From: Kitasatospora sp. MMS16-BH015
GTDB taxonomy: Bacteria > Actinomycetota > Actinomycetes > Streptomycetales > Streptomycetaceae
Length of the DNA stretch: 64,000 nt
NCBI RefSeq assembly: GCF_002943525.1
Contig: NZ_CP025394.1
Span: forward strand, 2,666,001 to 2,730,000
Direction of reading: 5' to 3'
Below the pieces are notes generated by a model. It was not told the DNA's origin. It ran no database searches and was given only the letters and a program-made list of their open reading frames with translations. The position numbers and the translations under genes are program-made. This document shows, piece by piece, positions 28,612 through 39,477 of the stretch; the stretch's first letter is position 1; each line of letters starts with the position of its first letter.

Positions 28612-28639
28612 GGTCCGGCAGCCGGGCCCGGAAGGCGCC

Positions 28640-29968
28640 TCACTCCGGTTCGGGGGCCTGCTCCGGCTCGCCGCCCGGGCGGACCGGGGAGACCAGCACG
28701 GTGCCGATGCGGTTGCGCCGCCCGGCCGAGCTCTCGGCGGTCAGCCGCAGTGCGGCCAGCTCGCCCTCGGACTCCTCGGGCACCGGCACGTCGCAGGAGG
28801 AGCCGGGGATGGGCACCCGGCCCAGGTGCTTGGCCAGCAGGCCGCCCACCGTCTCCACGTCCTCGTCCACCAGGGCCAGGCCGAAGAGCTCGCCGAGGTC
28901 CTCCACCAGCAGCCGGGCGGTCACCCGGTAGCTGCCGTCGCCCAGGTCCTCGACCGGGGCCACCTCGCGGTCGTACTCGTCGGTGATCTCGCCGACGATC
29001 TCCTCCAACACGTCCTCGATGGTGACCAGACCGGCGGTGCCGCCGTACTCGTCGATCACGATCGCCACGTGCGAGCGCATCTGCTGCATCTCGCGCAGCA
29101 GGTCGCCGGCCGGCTTGCTGTCGGGGACGAAGACCGCCGGGCGCATCACGGCGGAGACCGGCTCGGATTCGGCGTCCCGGTTGATGTGGGTGCGGCGGAC
29201 CAGGTCCTTGAGGTAGACGATGCCCACCACGTCGTCCTCGTTGTCGCCGACCACCGGTATCCGGGAGAAGCCGGAACGCAGCGCCAGGGTGAGCGCCTGG
29301 CGGACGGTCTTGTGCCGCTCGATCATCACCAGGTCGGTGCGCGGCACCATGACCTCGCGGACGATGGTGTCGCCCAGCTCGAAGACCGAGTGCACCATCC
29401 GGCGCTCCTCGTCCTCGATCAGGTCGTCCTTCTCGGCCAGGTCGACCAGCGCCCGCAGCTCGGCCTCGGAGGCGAACGGCCCCTCGCGGTAGCCCTTGCC
29501 CGGGGTCAGCGCGTTGCCCAGCAGGATCAGCAGCCGCGGGATCGGGCCGAGCACCCGGGCCAGCGGCAGCAGCACGAAGGAGGCCGCCGTGGCCGTGGTC
29601 AGCGGGTGCTGGCGGCCGATCGTGCGCGGGGAGACGCCCACCGCGACGAAGGAGACCAGCACCATCACCCCGAAGGCCAGCAGCACGGCCTGCCAGGTCT
29701 CGTGCAGGCTGCGCACGCAGACCACGGTGACCAGCACCGCCGCCGCCATCTCGCTGGCCACCCGGATCAGGGTGGCCAGGTTGAGGTAGCGGATCGGGTC
29801 AGAGGCCAGGGTCAGCAGCCGGTCGGCCCCGCGCCGGCCGGCCCGGACGGCCTCCTCGGCGCGGAACCGCGAGATCCGCGAGATCCCGGCCTCGGCGCAG
29901 GCCGCCAGCCAGCCGAGCACGACCAGCAGCAGAGCCCCGACCAGGAAGCTCGTACTCTCACCACTCAC
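28640..29968 (-). CDS. CNNM/CorC-type hemolysin-family transporter protein
   Basis: 442-aa membrane protein. The N-terminal DUF21 region (about 1-140) has three or four helices, a CBS-domain pair lies at about 195-325 (including EVMVPRTDLVMIERHKT and FVPDSKPAGDLLREMQQ), and a CorC_HlyC domain at about 340-425. Relatives are linked to Mg/Co efflux or homeostasis; 'hemolysin' is a legacy name. CBS pairs usually bind adenine nucleotides and gate the transporter. It starts 10 bp after the ybeY stop and is the last gene of phoH-ybeY-CNNM. Confidence 0.9.
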   Translation of the reverse strand: MSGESTSFLVGALLLVVLGWLAACAEAGISRISRFRAEEAVRAGRRGADRLLTLASDPIRYLNLATLIRVASEMAAAVLVTVVCVRSLHETWQAVLLAFGVMVLVSFVAVGVSPRTIGRQHPLTTATAASFVLLPLARVLGPIPRLLILLGNALTPGKGYREGPFASEAELRALVDLAEKDDLIEDEERRMVHSVFELGDTIVREVMVPRTDLVMIERHKTVRQALTLALRSGFSRIPVVGDNEDDVVGIVYLKDLVRRTHINRDAESEPVSAVMRPAVFVPDSKPAGDLLREMQQMRSHVAIVIDEYGGTAGLVTIEDVLEEIVGEITDEYDREVAPVEDLGDGSYRVTARLLVEDLGELFGLALVDEDVETVGGLLAKHLGRVPIPGSSCDVPVPEESEGELAALRLTAESSAGRRNRIGTVLVSPVRPGGEPEQAPEPE

Positions 29969-29978
29969 AGCGCGGGCC

Positions 29979-30473
29979 TCAGTGGACGGTCGGCGCCGGG
30001 GAGATCCCGGACAGCCCGCGACCGGCCCGCCAGTCGTCCAGGATCCGCTTCTGGAGGGCGAACATCTGCCGCTCCTCCTCCGGCTCCTCGTGGTCGTAGC
30101 CGAGCACGTGCAGCACCCCGTGCACGGTGAGCAGCTGCAGCTCCTCGTCCATGGTGTGCTTGGAGGGGGCCGCCAGGCCCTGGGCCTTGGCCACCTCGGG
30201 GCAGAGCACGATGTCGCCCAGCAGGCCCTGCGGGAGCTCCTCGCCCTCCTTGCCGGGGCGCAGCTCGTCCATCGGGAAGGACATCACGTCCGTGGGCCCC
30301 GGGAGGTCCATCCACTGGATGTGCAGCTCCTCCATCGCCGCGCCGTCGACCAGGATCACGGACAGCTCGGACTGCGGGTGGATGCGCATCTTGTCGAGGG
30401 CGAAGCGGGCGACGTCGAGGATGGCGTCCTCGTCGGCGTCCCAGCCGGACTCATTGGCGATGTCGATCGACAT
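29979..30473 (-). CDS. ybeY: Endoribonuclease YbeY
   Basis: Zinc-dependent RNase required for 16S rRNA 3'-end maturation and ribosome quality control, 164 aa. The diagnostic motif [11 protein letters not shown] (about 118-128) holds the three zinc His. [11 protein letters not shown] starts the domain and [10 protein letters not shown] is conserved. It lies 14 bp after phoH and 10 bp before the CNNM gene, so it is the centre of a conserved three-gene operon. Its links with Era elsewhere in the window are functional rather than operonic. Confidence 0.96.
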   Translation of the reverse strand: MSIDIANESGWDADEDAILDVARFALDKMRIHPQSELSVILVDGAAMEELHIQWMDLPGPTDVMSFPMDELRPGKEGEELPQGLLGDIVLCPEVAKAQGLAAPSKHTMDEELQLLTVHGVLHVLGYDHEEPEEERQMFALQKRILDDWRAGRGLSGISPAPTVH

Positions 30474-30487
30474 GGAGGGTTCGGTAC

Positions 30488-31588
<1,101 letters not shown>

Positions 31589-31804
31589 GGGTCGGCGCTG
31601 CGGCCTGCCTCATCCCATCCGTCGTCGGGGTGCCGCCCGGTCTGCCCGGGGTCACCAGGGTACGCCGCACGGATGATCGCCGCGGCGGCGCGTGGGGCCG
31701 CCGCGGGGGCCGGCGGCCTGTCGATGCTGCGTCACCCGCACGGGTGTGCGCGACTGGTTTTACCCGCCGCCGGCCCTATCCACCGGGATGGCGTGGGGCC
31801 GGGC

Positions 31805-32731
31805 TCACCGGTCTGCCCGGCGTGGCGGCACCGAAACCCGCATCAGGTCCTCGGCGACCACCAGCCGGCCGTCGAAGTGGGCCCGGGCCTCGGCCAGGTG
31901 GCCCTCCAGGTCCGGGTAGCGCTGCGAGAAGTGGGTGAGCACCAGGGTGGAGACCCCGGATTCGGTGGCCACCTTGGCCGCCTGGGCGGCGGTGAGGTGG
32001 CCGTGCTCCTCGGCCAGGGCGGCGTCCGCGCTGAGGAAGGTCGCCTCGATCACCAGCAGGTCGGCGCCCTCAGCCAGCTCGTACACCCCGTCGCAGAGCC
32101 GGGTGTCCATCACGAAGCCGAACCGCTGCCCCGGCCGGTGCTCGCTGACCTCGGCCAGGGTGACCCGCCGCCCGTCCACCTCGACCGCGCCCTCGCGCTG
32201 GAGCCGGCCCACCGCGGGGCCGCGCAGGCCGTGCGCGGCGAGCCGCTCGGGCACCAGGCGGGTGCCGTCCGGCTCGACCAGGCGGTAGCCGAAGGAGTCG
32301 ACCGGGTGGGAGAGCCGGGCCGCGTGCAGCTCGAAGGGCGCGCCCGGGGCGGCCAGCCGGCCGGGCTGCTCGATCGGGCGGGGGCGCAGCTCGGCGGTGC
32401 GGTGGAAGGCGCTCGCCTGGGTGAGGCGCTCGTAGAACGCCTCACCGGTGGCCGGGTAGTACACGTCGACCGGGTGCGGCACCCGGTCCAGGTTGATCCG
32501 CTGCACCACGCCGGGCAGGCCCAGGCAGTGGTCGCCGTGGAAGTGCGTCACGCCGATCCGGGTGATCCCGGTAGCGGAGACCCCGGCGTGCAGCATCTGC
32601 CGCTGGGTGCCCTCGCCCGGGTCGAACAGCAGGCCCTCGCCGTCCCAGCGGAGCAGGTAGCCGTTGTGGTTGCGGTGCCGGGTGGGCACCTGGCTGGCGG
32701 TGCCGAGGACGACGAGTTCGCGCACGGACAC
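31805..32731 (-). CDS. rnz: Ribonuclease Z
   Basis: tRNA 3'-endonuclease removing trailers from tRNA precursors, MBL fold, 308 aa. It begins [20 protein letters not shown], has the zinc motif [14 protein letters not shown] (HxHxDH), further ligands in FVMDTR (Asp), and His in [10 protein letters not shown]. The long middle segment is as in the actinobacterial short-form RNase Z. It lies 4 bp downstream of the HIT-protein gene in a probable three-gene operon with the MBL-fold hydrolase. Confidence 0.93.
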   Translation of the reverse strand: MSVRELVVLGTASQVPTRHRNHNGYLLRWDGEGLLFDPGEGTQRQMLHAGVSATGITRIGVTHFHGDHCLGLPGVVQRINLDRVPHPVDVYYPATGEAFYERLTQASAFHRTAELRPRPIEQPGRLAAPGAPFELHAARLSHPVDSFGYRLVEPDGTRLVPERLAAHGLRGPAVGRLQREGAVEVDGRRVTLAEVSEHRPGQRFGFVMDTRLCDGVYELAEGADLLVIEATFLSADAALAEEHGHLTAAQAAKVATESGVSTLVLTHFSQRYPDLEGHLAEARAHFDGRLVVAEDLMRVSVPPRRADR

Positions 32732-32735
32732 CGAA

Positions 32736-33089
32736 TCAGACCATGTTCTCGGTCATCGGCTTGCCGCCCAGCAGGTGCACGTGCGCGTGGAAGACGGTCT
32801 GGCCCGCGCCCGCACCGGTGTTGAAGATCAGCCGGTAGTCCTTCAGGCCCGCCTCCTCGGCCACCCGGCCCGCCTCGGCGAGCAGCTCGCCGGCGACGGC
32901 CGGCTCGGCGGCGGCCAGCTCGGCGGCGTTCGGGTAGTGCAGGTGCGGGATGACCAGCACGTGGGTGGGGGCCTTGGGCGCGATGTCGCGGAAGGCGAGG
33001 GTGCGCTCCGTCCTCCTCAGGACCGTCGCCGGGATCTCGCCCGCCACGATCTTGCAGAACAGGCAGTCGGACTGTGCCTCGCCGGCCAT
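32736..33089 (-). CDS. HIT-family nucleotide hydrolase
   Basis: 117-aa histidine-triad protein of the HINT branch: [16 protein letters not shown] with a Cxx[11 protein letters not shown], and the triad [13 protein letters not shown] (about 100-112). Such proteins hydrolyse purine-nucleoside phosphoramidates and acyl-adenylates; the physiological substrate is uncertain. It lies 4 bp upstream of rnz and 55 bp downstream of an MBL hydrolase gene, on the same strand. Confidence 0.93.
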   Translation of the reverse strand: MAGEAQSDCLFCKIVAGEIPATVLRRTERTLAFRDIAPKAPTHVLVIPHLHYPNAAELAAAEPAVAGELLAEAGRVAEEAGLKDYRLIFNTGAGAGQTVFHAHVHLLGGKPMTENMV

Positions 33090-33144
33090 CTCGCTCTCCT
33101 CACACAGGTTCAGGACACAGGCTCAGGGGCCCGCCAGTGAAAGC

Positions 33145-33942
33145 CTATCGGGCCAGCCGGGCCAGCTCGGCCGGGTCGTGGGCGCAGAACAGCGTGACCT
33201 CCCGCTCGTGCTCCCGGCGCAGTGCCCGCAGCCGCTCCTGGTTGTGCCGGCGGGCCGCGTCGTCCACCGCCAGCGCCCGCTGGAAGAGCGCCAGCCCGAG
33301 CGGGGCCCGGCCCACCGCCGGGTCGGCCTCGCCGTGGTGGAAGTAGGCGTCGCCGCAGTGCAGCAGCCAGGAGTCGCCGCTGCGCACGGCCACCGCGCTG
33401 TGGCCCCGGGTGTGGCCGGGCAGCGGCACCAGCAGCACCTCGGGCGCGTCCAGCACCCGGGTGGCCGCGAAGCCGTACCAGTGCTCGCCGTCCGGCTCGT
33501 GCGCCACCCACTTCGGGCCGTGCGCCCACTGGGCCGTGCGGTAGCGCTGCCGCTCGTTCCGGTTGCGCGGCACCACGGCCGCCGCCAGCTCCTCGCCGAA
33601 GACGTGCACCCGCGCCCAGGGGAAGTCGGAGAGCCCGCCCGCGTGGTCCGGGTCGAGGTGGGTCAGCACGATGTCCCGCACGTCCCGGGGGTCGTGGCCG
33701 AGCGCCCGCACCTGGTGCAGCGCGGTGCGGGCCAGGCTCAGCCGGGGCCGGGACATCACGGTCAGCCCCGGCCCGAGCCGCTTCGGGTCGGCCACGTCGG
33801 CCGTGCCGAAGCCGGTGTCCACCAGCACCAGCCCCTCCGGGCCCTCGACCAGCAGGCAGTGCCCCACCAGGTGGTCGCCGCCCAGCAGGGCCCGGCCGCC
33901 GCGCGGGCACATCGTCGCGCAGTCCAGGTGATGGATCGTCAT
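33145..33942 (-). CDS. MBL-fold metallo-hydrolase
   Basis: 265-aa metallo-beta-lactamase-fold hydrolase. Zinc motif VLTHLDPDHAGGLSDFP (HxDxDH), later His in LPGHTRGHSAV and the Asp/His in HCGDAYFHHGE; the second half also has FCAHDPAEL. N-terminal MTIHHLDCATMCPRGG is typical of the N-acyl-homoserine-lactonase-like/MBL hydrolase group. Substrate unknown. First gene of a probable operon with the HIT protein and rnz. Confidence 0.88.
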   Translation of the reverse strand: MTIHHLDCATMCPRGGRALLGGDHLVGHCLLVEGPEGLVLVDTGFGTADVADPKRLGPGLTVMSRPRLSLARTALHQVRALGHDPRDVRDIVLTHLDPDHAGGLSDFPWARVHVFGEELAAAVVPRNRNERQRYRTAQWAHGPKWVAHEPDGEHWYGFAATRVLDAPEVLLVPLPGHTRGHSAVAVRSGDSWLLHCGDAYFHHGEADPAVGRAPLGLALFQRALAVDDAARRHNQERLRALRREHEREVTLFCAHDPAELARLAR

Positions 33943-34009
33943 GCTCTTCTCCCCCGAGTCTCCGGCCGGGGCACCACCTTGCCCGTGCCCCGGCGGCTTG
34001 GCAACGGGG

Positions 34010-37000
34010 TCAGGGCAGCGGCGGCGGGGTGAGCGCCGGACGCTCGGCCAGCGCCGCCAGGGCCAGCCGGACGCCCTCGGCCAGCTGGGTGTCGCGGCCG
34101 GCCACCCAGTCCTGCGGGGCGATCGCCACCTCCACGTCCGGGTCGACCCCGTGGTTCTCCACGCCCCAGCCGTAACCCTCCAGCCAGTACGCGTACTTGG
34201 GCTGGGTGACCAGGGTGCCGTCGACCAGGGTGTACTTGCTGTCGATGCCGATCACCCCGCCCCAGGTGCGGGTGCCGACCACCGGGCCGATGCCCAGGGC
34301 CTGGATCGCCGCGTTGACGATGTCGCCGTCCGAGCCGGAGTACTCGTCGGCCAGCGCCACCACCGGGCCGCGCGGGGCGTCGTGCGGGTAGGAGTCGGGG
34401 TGGGCCAGGTCGCGGCCCCGGTCCCAGCCGACGATCCGGCGGGCCAGCTTCTCGACGATCAGCTGCGAGGTGTGGCCGCCCTGGTTCTCCCGCAGGTCCA
34501 CGACCACGCCCTCCTTGGCCATCTCCACCCGCAGGTCGCGGTGGAGCTGCGCCCAGCCCGAGCCGACCATGTCCGGCACGTGCAGGTAGCCCAGCCGGCC
34601 GTCCGAGAGCGCGCGGACCTCGGCCCGCCGCCCGGCCACCCAGTCGTGGTAGCGCAGCGCCTCCTCACTGGCGAGCGGCACCACCACCGGGTGCCGCTCC
34701 ACGCCGTCCGGCCCGGCCACGGTCAGCTCGACCGGCTGCCCGGCGGTGCCGGCCAGCAGCGGCGCGGGCCCGGTGACCGGGTCGACCGGGCGGCCGTTGA
34801 CGGCCAGGATCGCGTCCCCGGCCCGCACGGCCACCCCGGGCGCGGCCAGCGGCGAGCGGGCCCGCGGGTCGGAGGACTCGCCGGGCAGCACCCGGGCCAC
34901 CCGCCAGCGCTCGCCGTCCCGGGCCAGGTCGGCGCCGAGCAGGCCCTGCCGGCGCAGTGCGTCGGCGCCCCGGCCGGGCGGCACCACGTAGGCGTGCGAG
35001 GTGCCCAGCTCGGCGACCACCTCCCAGAGCAGGTCGGTCAGGTCGTCGTGCGAGCCCAGCTTCTCGACCAGCGGCCGGTAGCGCTCCAGCGTGCCCGCCC
35101 AGTCGAAGCCGCCCAGGTCGGCCCGCCAGTAGTTGTCCCGCATCAGGCGGCCGTTCTCGTCGAACATCTGCCGCCACTCGGCCGCCGGATCGACGGCCAC
35201 CCGCAGCCGGGCGAGATCGACCTCGATCTCCTCCTCCTCGCCCGCCTTGTGCCCGGCGGGCAGCGAGCGCAGCGCGCCGTGGTCGTAGACGGTCAGCCGC
35301 TGGCCGTCCCCGCTGACCGCGAAGTCGTCCAGCTCCGCGACGAGTTCCTCCACCTTGAGCTTCTTCAGGTCGTACCGCTCCAGGCTGGCCCGGGGCTGCT
35401 CGTCCTCCAGCGAGGCCGCGCCGTCGCCGAGCTCGCCGACCAGCGGCAGCCTGGTCCAGAGCACCGCGTCCTTGGCCGCGAGCAGCTGGCCGAACCGGCC
35501 GCCCTCCACCGGGAACGGGATGATCCGGTCGGCGATCCCCTCCAGGTCGACCCGGGTGGCGGGCGGCGCCTCGGCGGCCTCCTCCTCGCCCTCCTTGACC
35601 TCCTTCTTCGGCTCCTCCTCGTCCCCCACCGGGCGGCCGGCCCGCTGCGGGCCGAACGGCGAGGGGGTGTCGGCGGCCAGCGTGATCAGGTACGGGCGGC
35701 AGCCGGTCGGGAAGGAGAGGTCGAAGACGTGGGCGTCGTAGACCGGGTCGAAGTGCCGCACCGAGAGGAAGGCCAGGTGCCGGCCGTCGGCCGTGAAGGC
35801 GGGTGCGTAGTCGACGAACCGGGCCGGGGTGGCCTCGGCCACCGTGCCGGCGGCCACCTCGGCGAGCATGATCTGCCGCAGGCTCCACGGCCCGAGCGCG
35901 GGCTGCGACCAGGCCAGCCAGGCGGAGTCCGGTGACCAGACCAGGCCGTGCACCTCGCCCTCGGTGCTGCGGGCCAACTCCCGCACCTCGCCGCCGTCCA
36001 GGCCCACCACCAGCACCCGGCCGTCGTGCGAGGCCACCGCCAGCCGGGCGCCGTCCGGCGAGACGGCCAGCTCCACCGCGCGGCCCAGCTGCCCGGCGGC
36101 CAGCCGCCGCCGCTCGGCGCCGAGCGCAGCCGGGGCGTACTCGACCGCGTCCTCGCCCTCGGCGTCGCTCACCCAGAGCGCGCCCTGCTCGCCGCCCTCC
36201 GGCGGGGCGGGCACCACGGCCACCAGCCGGGCCCGCACCCCGGGCTCCTCGCTGATCACCCGGGCCGGGCCCTCCCGGTGGGTCAGCCAGTGCACCGTGC
36301 CGCGCACCTGGGCCACCGAGGCCCGCCCGGTGTGGTCCGGCGCCGATTCGTCCAGCTGCCCGGCAAGCGGGTGCGGGCGCCGGCCCGTGCGCGGGCCGGC
36401 CAGGTCCACCTCGATCCGGCGCGGGGCGGCTCCCGCCAGGTCGTCCAGCAGCCAGAGCTCGCCCGCCCGGTGCCAGACCACCCGACGGCCGTCGGTGGTC
36501 GCGTCCCGGGCGTAGAACTCCGTGGAGTCGCCGTGCCGGCGCAGGTCCTCGCCCTCCGGCGTGCTGGAGTACAGCTGCCCCACGCCCTCGTGGTCGGAGA
36601 GGAAGGCGATCCGCTCGCCGATCCACATCGGCGCGGCGATGTTGCCGCCGAGCCCGGCGTGCACCCGCTCGAACTCGCCCGCCCCGATCCAGAGTTTGCC
36701 GACCTGCCCGCCCCGGTACCGCTTCCAGCGGGCCGGGTCCGTGCTCGACGCACTCAGCAGCAGCGCCCGCGGCCCGCCCGGCTCCAGCGCCAGCCCGCCG
36801 ATCGGCCCGTACGGCAGCCGCTCCGGCTCGCCGCCGTCCAGCGGCAGGGCGTACGACCAGGTGCGGCGGGCCGTGCTGTGCCCGGCCGCCGTGACGGCGA
36901 CCGGGCGGCCGTCGGGCAGCCACCCGCGCAGCGCGGTGGTCGCGCTCCCCCAGTACGTCAGCCGCCGCACCTCGCCCCCGGCCACCGGCGCCACGTGCAC

Positions 37001-37198
37001 CTCGGGACGCCCGTCCCGCAGCGAGGTCCAGGCCAGGCTGGCCCCGTCCGGCGAGAACCTCGGCCCACGCACCGGCACTTGATCCGCCGTCACCCGCCAG
37101 GCCCGCCCCCCCTCCAGCGGAGCCAGCCAGACATCGTCCTCGGCGACGAAGGCGACCAAGTCGCCGGACACGTGCGGGTATCGCAGGTAAGAACTCAC
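34010..37198 (-). CDS. tri: Tricorn protease homologue
   Basis: Cytosolic serine protease that trims peptides from proteasomal or other degradation, 1062 aa. Two beta-propeller regions (about 1-650), then a tricorn C1/PDZ region and the S41 core. Active-site residues in family positions: ELGTSHAYVVPPG (Ser-His, about 733-734), EYSGSDGD (catalytic Ser, about 955), VENHGVDPD (Glu, about 1013). An acidic Lys/Glu-rich insertion (EEEPKKEVKEGEEE) lies between the propellers and the core. The GTG at 37198 is chosen: it starts VSSYLRYPHVSGDLVAF as in relatives and lies 7 nt after a TAGAGT -10 box (37206-37211), suggesting a leaderless mRNA. The frame remains open upstream, but that part is antisense to rsmE and not coding. 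Confidence 0.93.
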   Translation of the reverse strand: MSSYLRYPHVSGDLVAFVAEDDVWLAPLEGGRAWRVTADQVPVRGPRFSPDGASLAWTSLRDGRPEVHVAPVAGGEVRRLTYWGSATTALRGWLPDGRPVAVTAAGHSTARRTWSYALPLDGGEPERLPYGPIGGLALEPGGPRALLLSASSTDPARWKRYRGGQVGKLWIGAGEFERVHAGLGGNIAAPMWIGERIAFLSDHEGVGQLYSSTPEGEDLRRHGDSTEFYARDATTDGRRVVWHRAGELWLLDDLAGAAPRRIEVDLAGPRTGRRPHPLAGQLDESAPDHTGRASVAQVRGTVHWLTHREGPARVISEEPGVRARLVAVVPAPPEGGEQGALWVSDAEGEDAVEYAPAALGAERRRLAAGQLGRAVELAVSPDGARLAVASHDGRVLVVGLDGGEVRELARSTEGEVHGLVWSPDSAWLAWSQPALGPWSLRQIMLAEVAAGTVAEATPARFVDYAPAFTADGRHLAFLSVRHFDPVYDAHVFDLSFPTGCRPYLITLAADTPSPFGPQRAGRPVGDEEEPKKEVKEGEEEAAEAPPATRVDLEGIADRIIPFPVEGGRFGQLLAAKDAVLWTRLPLVGELGDGAASLEDEQPRASLERYDLKKLKVEELVAELDDFAVSGDGQRLTVYDHGALRSLPAGHKAGEEEEIEVDLARLRVAVDPAAEWRQMFDENGRLMRDNYWRADLGGFDWAGTLERYRPLVEKLGSHDDLTDLLWEVVAELGTSHAYVVPPGRGADALRRQGLLGADLARDGERWRVARVLPGESSDPRARSPLAAPGVAVRAGDAILAVNGRPVDPVTGPAPLLAGTAGQPVELTVAGPDGVERHPVVVPLASEEALRYHDWVAGRRAEVRALSDGRLGYLHVPDMVGSGWAQLHRDLRVEMAKEGVVVDLRENQGGHTSQLIVEKLARRIVGWDRGRDLAHPDSYPHDAPRGPVVALADEYSGSDGDIVNAAIQALGIGPVVGTRTWGGVIGIDSKYTLVDGTLVTQPKYAYWLEGYGWGVENHGVDPDVEVAIAPQDWVAGRDTQLAEGVRLALAALAERPALTPPPLP

Positions 37199-37249
37199 GA
37201 GCGCCACTCTAAGCAGCAAGTGTTTGCCGTATCCAGGAGTTGCACCATC

Positions 37250-37400
37250 CAGGGGCGCGGGGAACGGCGCGGCCAGCCATGCAAGGTCCGCACTCTTACA
37301 CTCATGCCCTCGTTGCACTATCCGTTGACGGTGCAACTGGCTGCGCGGGCGAGATGACTCGAAGGCTTCTTCCGACTTCGCGCAGTTCCCCGCGCCCCTG
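37250..37400. repeat. Dispersed GC repeat, long copy (A)
   Basis: Outer arms CAGGGGCGCGGGGAAC... (from 37250) and the complementary ...GTTCCCCGCGCCCCTG (to 37400). Inside lies a nested hairpin GTTGCAC (37312-37318) / GTGCAAC (37331-37337) with the 12-nt loop TATCCGTTGACG. It shares its 5' 30 or so bases and the loop with copy B at 52094. It lies between rsmE and the tricorn gene, probably terminating rsmE. Confidence 0.8.
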
Positions 37401-37419
37401 ATGTGCTGACCCAGAGTGC

Positions 37420-38169
37420 CTATTGCCAGCGTCCGGAGTGGGCCAAGAGCAGGGCACCCGCCGCCACGCCTGCCGTGGAGGTACGCAGGACGGAGGGGCC
37501 GAGGCGGTGGGGGTGGGCGCCGGCCTCGGCGAAGGCCGCCAGTTCGTCCGGGGAGATGCCGCCTTCGGGGCCGACGATCAGGACCAGGTCGCCGGCGGGC
37601 GGGAGGGAGGCCGTCGCCAGGGGGAGCGAGCCCTCCTCGTGGAGGACGGCCGCGAAGGCGGCCCCGGCGAGCAGGGGGGCGAGCTGACGGGTGGTCATGA
37701 GGTCGCGGACCTCGGGGAAGCGGAGTCGGCGGGCCTGCTTGCCGGCCTCCTTCGCGGTGGCGCGCCACTTGGCCAGGGCCTTGGCGCCGCGGTCGCCCTT
37801 CCACTGGGTGATGCAGCGGGAGGCGGCCCAGGGGATCACCACGTCGACACCGACCTCGGTCATGGTCTCGACGGCGAGTTCGCCGCGGTCGCCCTTGGGG
37901 AGGGCCTGGACCACCACGATCCGGGCCGGGGCCGGCGGCTCCTCGCGGACCTCGGCGACCAGCACGTCCAGCGCGTCCTTGCCGTGCACGGCCGCGACCG
38001 AGCCGTGCACGCCGAGGCCGAGGCCGTCCGCCAGGGTGACGGCCTCGCCGGGCTCCAGGCGCTTCACGGCGGCGGCGTGCCGCCCCTCGGGGCCGTCGAG
38101 CCGGAGCAGCACGCCGGGGGCGGCCCCCGCCAGCCGCTCGGTCTCGACGACGAACACGGGCGCGGTCAT
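37420..38169 (-). CDS. rsmE: 16S rRNA (uracil-1498-N3)-methyltransferase
   Basis: SPOUT-class methyltransferase that methylates U1498 of 16S rRNA using SAM, 249 aa. An N-terminal PUA-like part (residues 1-75: VLLRLDGPEGRHAAAVKRLE) is followed by the knotted domain with VVVQALPKGDRGELAVETMT, CITQWKGDRG, LIVGPEGGISPDEL and LGPSVLRTSTAGVAA, the last two forming the SAM-binding knot. It lies just downstream of dnaJ on the same strand, separated by a T-run terminator. Confidence 0.95.
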   Translation of the reverse strand: MTAPVFVVETERLAGAAPGVLLRLDGPEGRHAAAVKRLEPGEAVTLADGLGLGVHGSVAAVHGKDALDVLVAEVREEPPAPARIVVVQALPKGDRGELAVETMTEVGVDVVIPWAASRCITQWKGDRGAKALAKWRATAKEAGKQARRLRFPEVRDLMTTRQLAPLLAGAAFAAVLHEEGSLPLATASLPPAGDLVLIVGPEGGISPDELAAFAEAGAHPHRLGPSVLRTSTAGVAAGALLLAHSGRWQ

Positions 38170-38208
38170 GGCACTCCTCGGTGCAAGGGCATCGGTACAG
38201 AAAAAACG

Positions 38209-38238
38209 GCCCCCGCACCGGACGTGCGGCGCGGGGGC
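38209..38238 (-). terminator. Rho-independent terminator of hrcA-dnaJ
   Basis: GCCCCCGC (38209-38216) and GCGGGGGC (38231-38238) flank further pairing (CGCAC/CCG with GTGCG/CGG). On the minus strand CGTTTTTTCTG follows, an unusually good U-run for this genome. Confidence 0.92.
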
Positions 38239-38263
38239 TCGAAGCGGGACGGACAGCGGCGGC

Positions 38264-39406
38264 CTACCGGCCGTTGAACGCGTCCTTCAGCCGGGAGAAC
38301 AGGCCCTGCTGGCCGGGGGCGAAGGTGCCCGAGGGGCGCTCCTCGCCGCGCAGCAGCGCGAGGCGGCGCAGCAGCTCCTCCTGCTCGGGGTCGAGCTTGG
38401 TGGGGGTCTGCACCTCGACGTGCACTATCAGGTCGCCCCGGCCGCCGCCGCGCAGGTGGGTGATGCCCCGGCCGTGTAGCGGGATGGACTGGCCGGACTG
38501 GGTGCCGGGCCGGATGTCCACCTCCTCGACGCCGTCCAGGGTCTGCAGCGGCACCTGGGTGCCGAGCGCCGCGGCGGTCATCGGGATGGTGACCGTGCAG
38601 TGCAGGTCGTCGCCGCGCCGCTGGAAGGTCGGGTGGGTGGTCTCGGCGATCTCGACGTAGAGGTCACCGGCCGGGCCGCCGCCGGGGCCGACCTCGCCCT
38701 CGCCGGCCAGCTGGATCCGGGTGCCGTTGTCGACACCGGCGGGGATCTTGACCGTGAGGGTGCGGCGGGCGCGGACGCGCCCGTCGCCGGCGCACTCGGG
38801 GCACGGGGTCGGGACGACGGTGCCGAAGCCCTGGCACTGCGGGCAGGGGCGCGAGGTCATCACGTTGCCGAGGAAGGAACGGGTCACCTGGGAGACCTCG
38901 CCCTTGCCGCGGCACATGTCACAGGTCTGCGCCGAGGTGCCGGGAGCGGCGCCCTCACCGGAGCAGGTGGTACAGGTGACGGCGGTGTCGACCTGGAGCT
39001 CCTTGGTGGTGCCGAACGCGGCCTCCTCCAGGCTGATCTCCAGGCGGATCATCGCGTCCTGGCCCCGGCGGGTCCGCGAGCGCGGTCCGCGCTGACCGGC
39101 CGCCGCGCCGAAGAAGGCGTCCATGATGTCGGAGAAGCCGAAGCCCGCCGCGCCCGCGCCGAAGCCGCCGGCGCCACCGCCGCCGTTCGGGGAGAGCGGG
39201 TCGCCGCCGAGGTCGTAGACCTGGCGCTTGGCCGGGTCGGAGAGCACCTCGTAAGCGGCGTTGATCTCCTTGAACCGCTCCTGCGTCTTCGGGTCCGGGT
39301 TGACGTCCGGGTGCAGTTCACGGGCGAGGCGCCGGAACGCCTTCTTGATCTCGTCCTGCCCCGCATCCCGTCGGACGCCGAGTACCGCGTAGTAGTCCGT
39401 GGCCAC
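38264..39406 (-). CDS. dnaJ: Chaperone DnaJ
   Basis: Hsp40 co-chaperone stimulating DnaK, 380 aa. J domain (1-70) with HPDVNPD, Gly/Phe-rich linker (about 72-105), zinc-finger domain with four CxxCxGxG repeats (CTTCSGEG, CDMCRGKG, CPQCQGFG, CPECAGDG), then the C-terminal substrate domain and a short tail (GQQGLFSRLKDAFNGR). GTG 39406 follows GGAG at 7 nt; a TTG one codon earlier is less likely. It lies downstream of hrcA (71 bp) under CIRCE control, with no grpE or dnaK in the window, so it is the second actinobacterial DnaJ unit. Confidence 0.96.
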   Translation of the reverse strand: MATDYYAVLGVRRDAGQDEIKKAFRRLARELHPDVNPDPKTQERFKEINAAYEVLSDPAKRQVYDLGGDPLSPNGGGGAGGFGAGAAGFGFSDIMDAFFGAAAGQRGPRSRTRRGQDAMIRLEISLEEAAFGTTKELQVDTAVTCTTCSGEGAAPGTSAQTCDMCRGKGEVSQVTRSFLGNVMTSRPCPQCQGFGTVVPTPCPECAGDGRVRARRTLTVKIPAGVDNGTRIQLAGEGEVGPGGGPAGDLYVEIAETTHPTFQRRGDDLHCTVTIPMTAAALGTQVPLQTLDGVEEVDIRPGTQSGQSIPLHGRGITHLRGGGRGDLIVHVEVQTPTKLDPEQEELLRRLALLRGEERPSGTFAPGQQGLFSRLKDAFNGR

Positions 39407-39477
39407 CAAATGCTCCGCTTGTTCCGCCTGTTGAAGTGCTGCGACTGGTCACCGGGCCCCACGGCCCGGTTGGTCCT

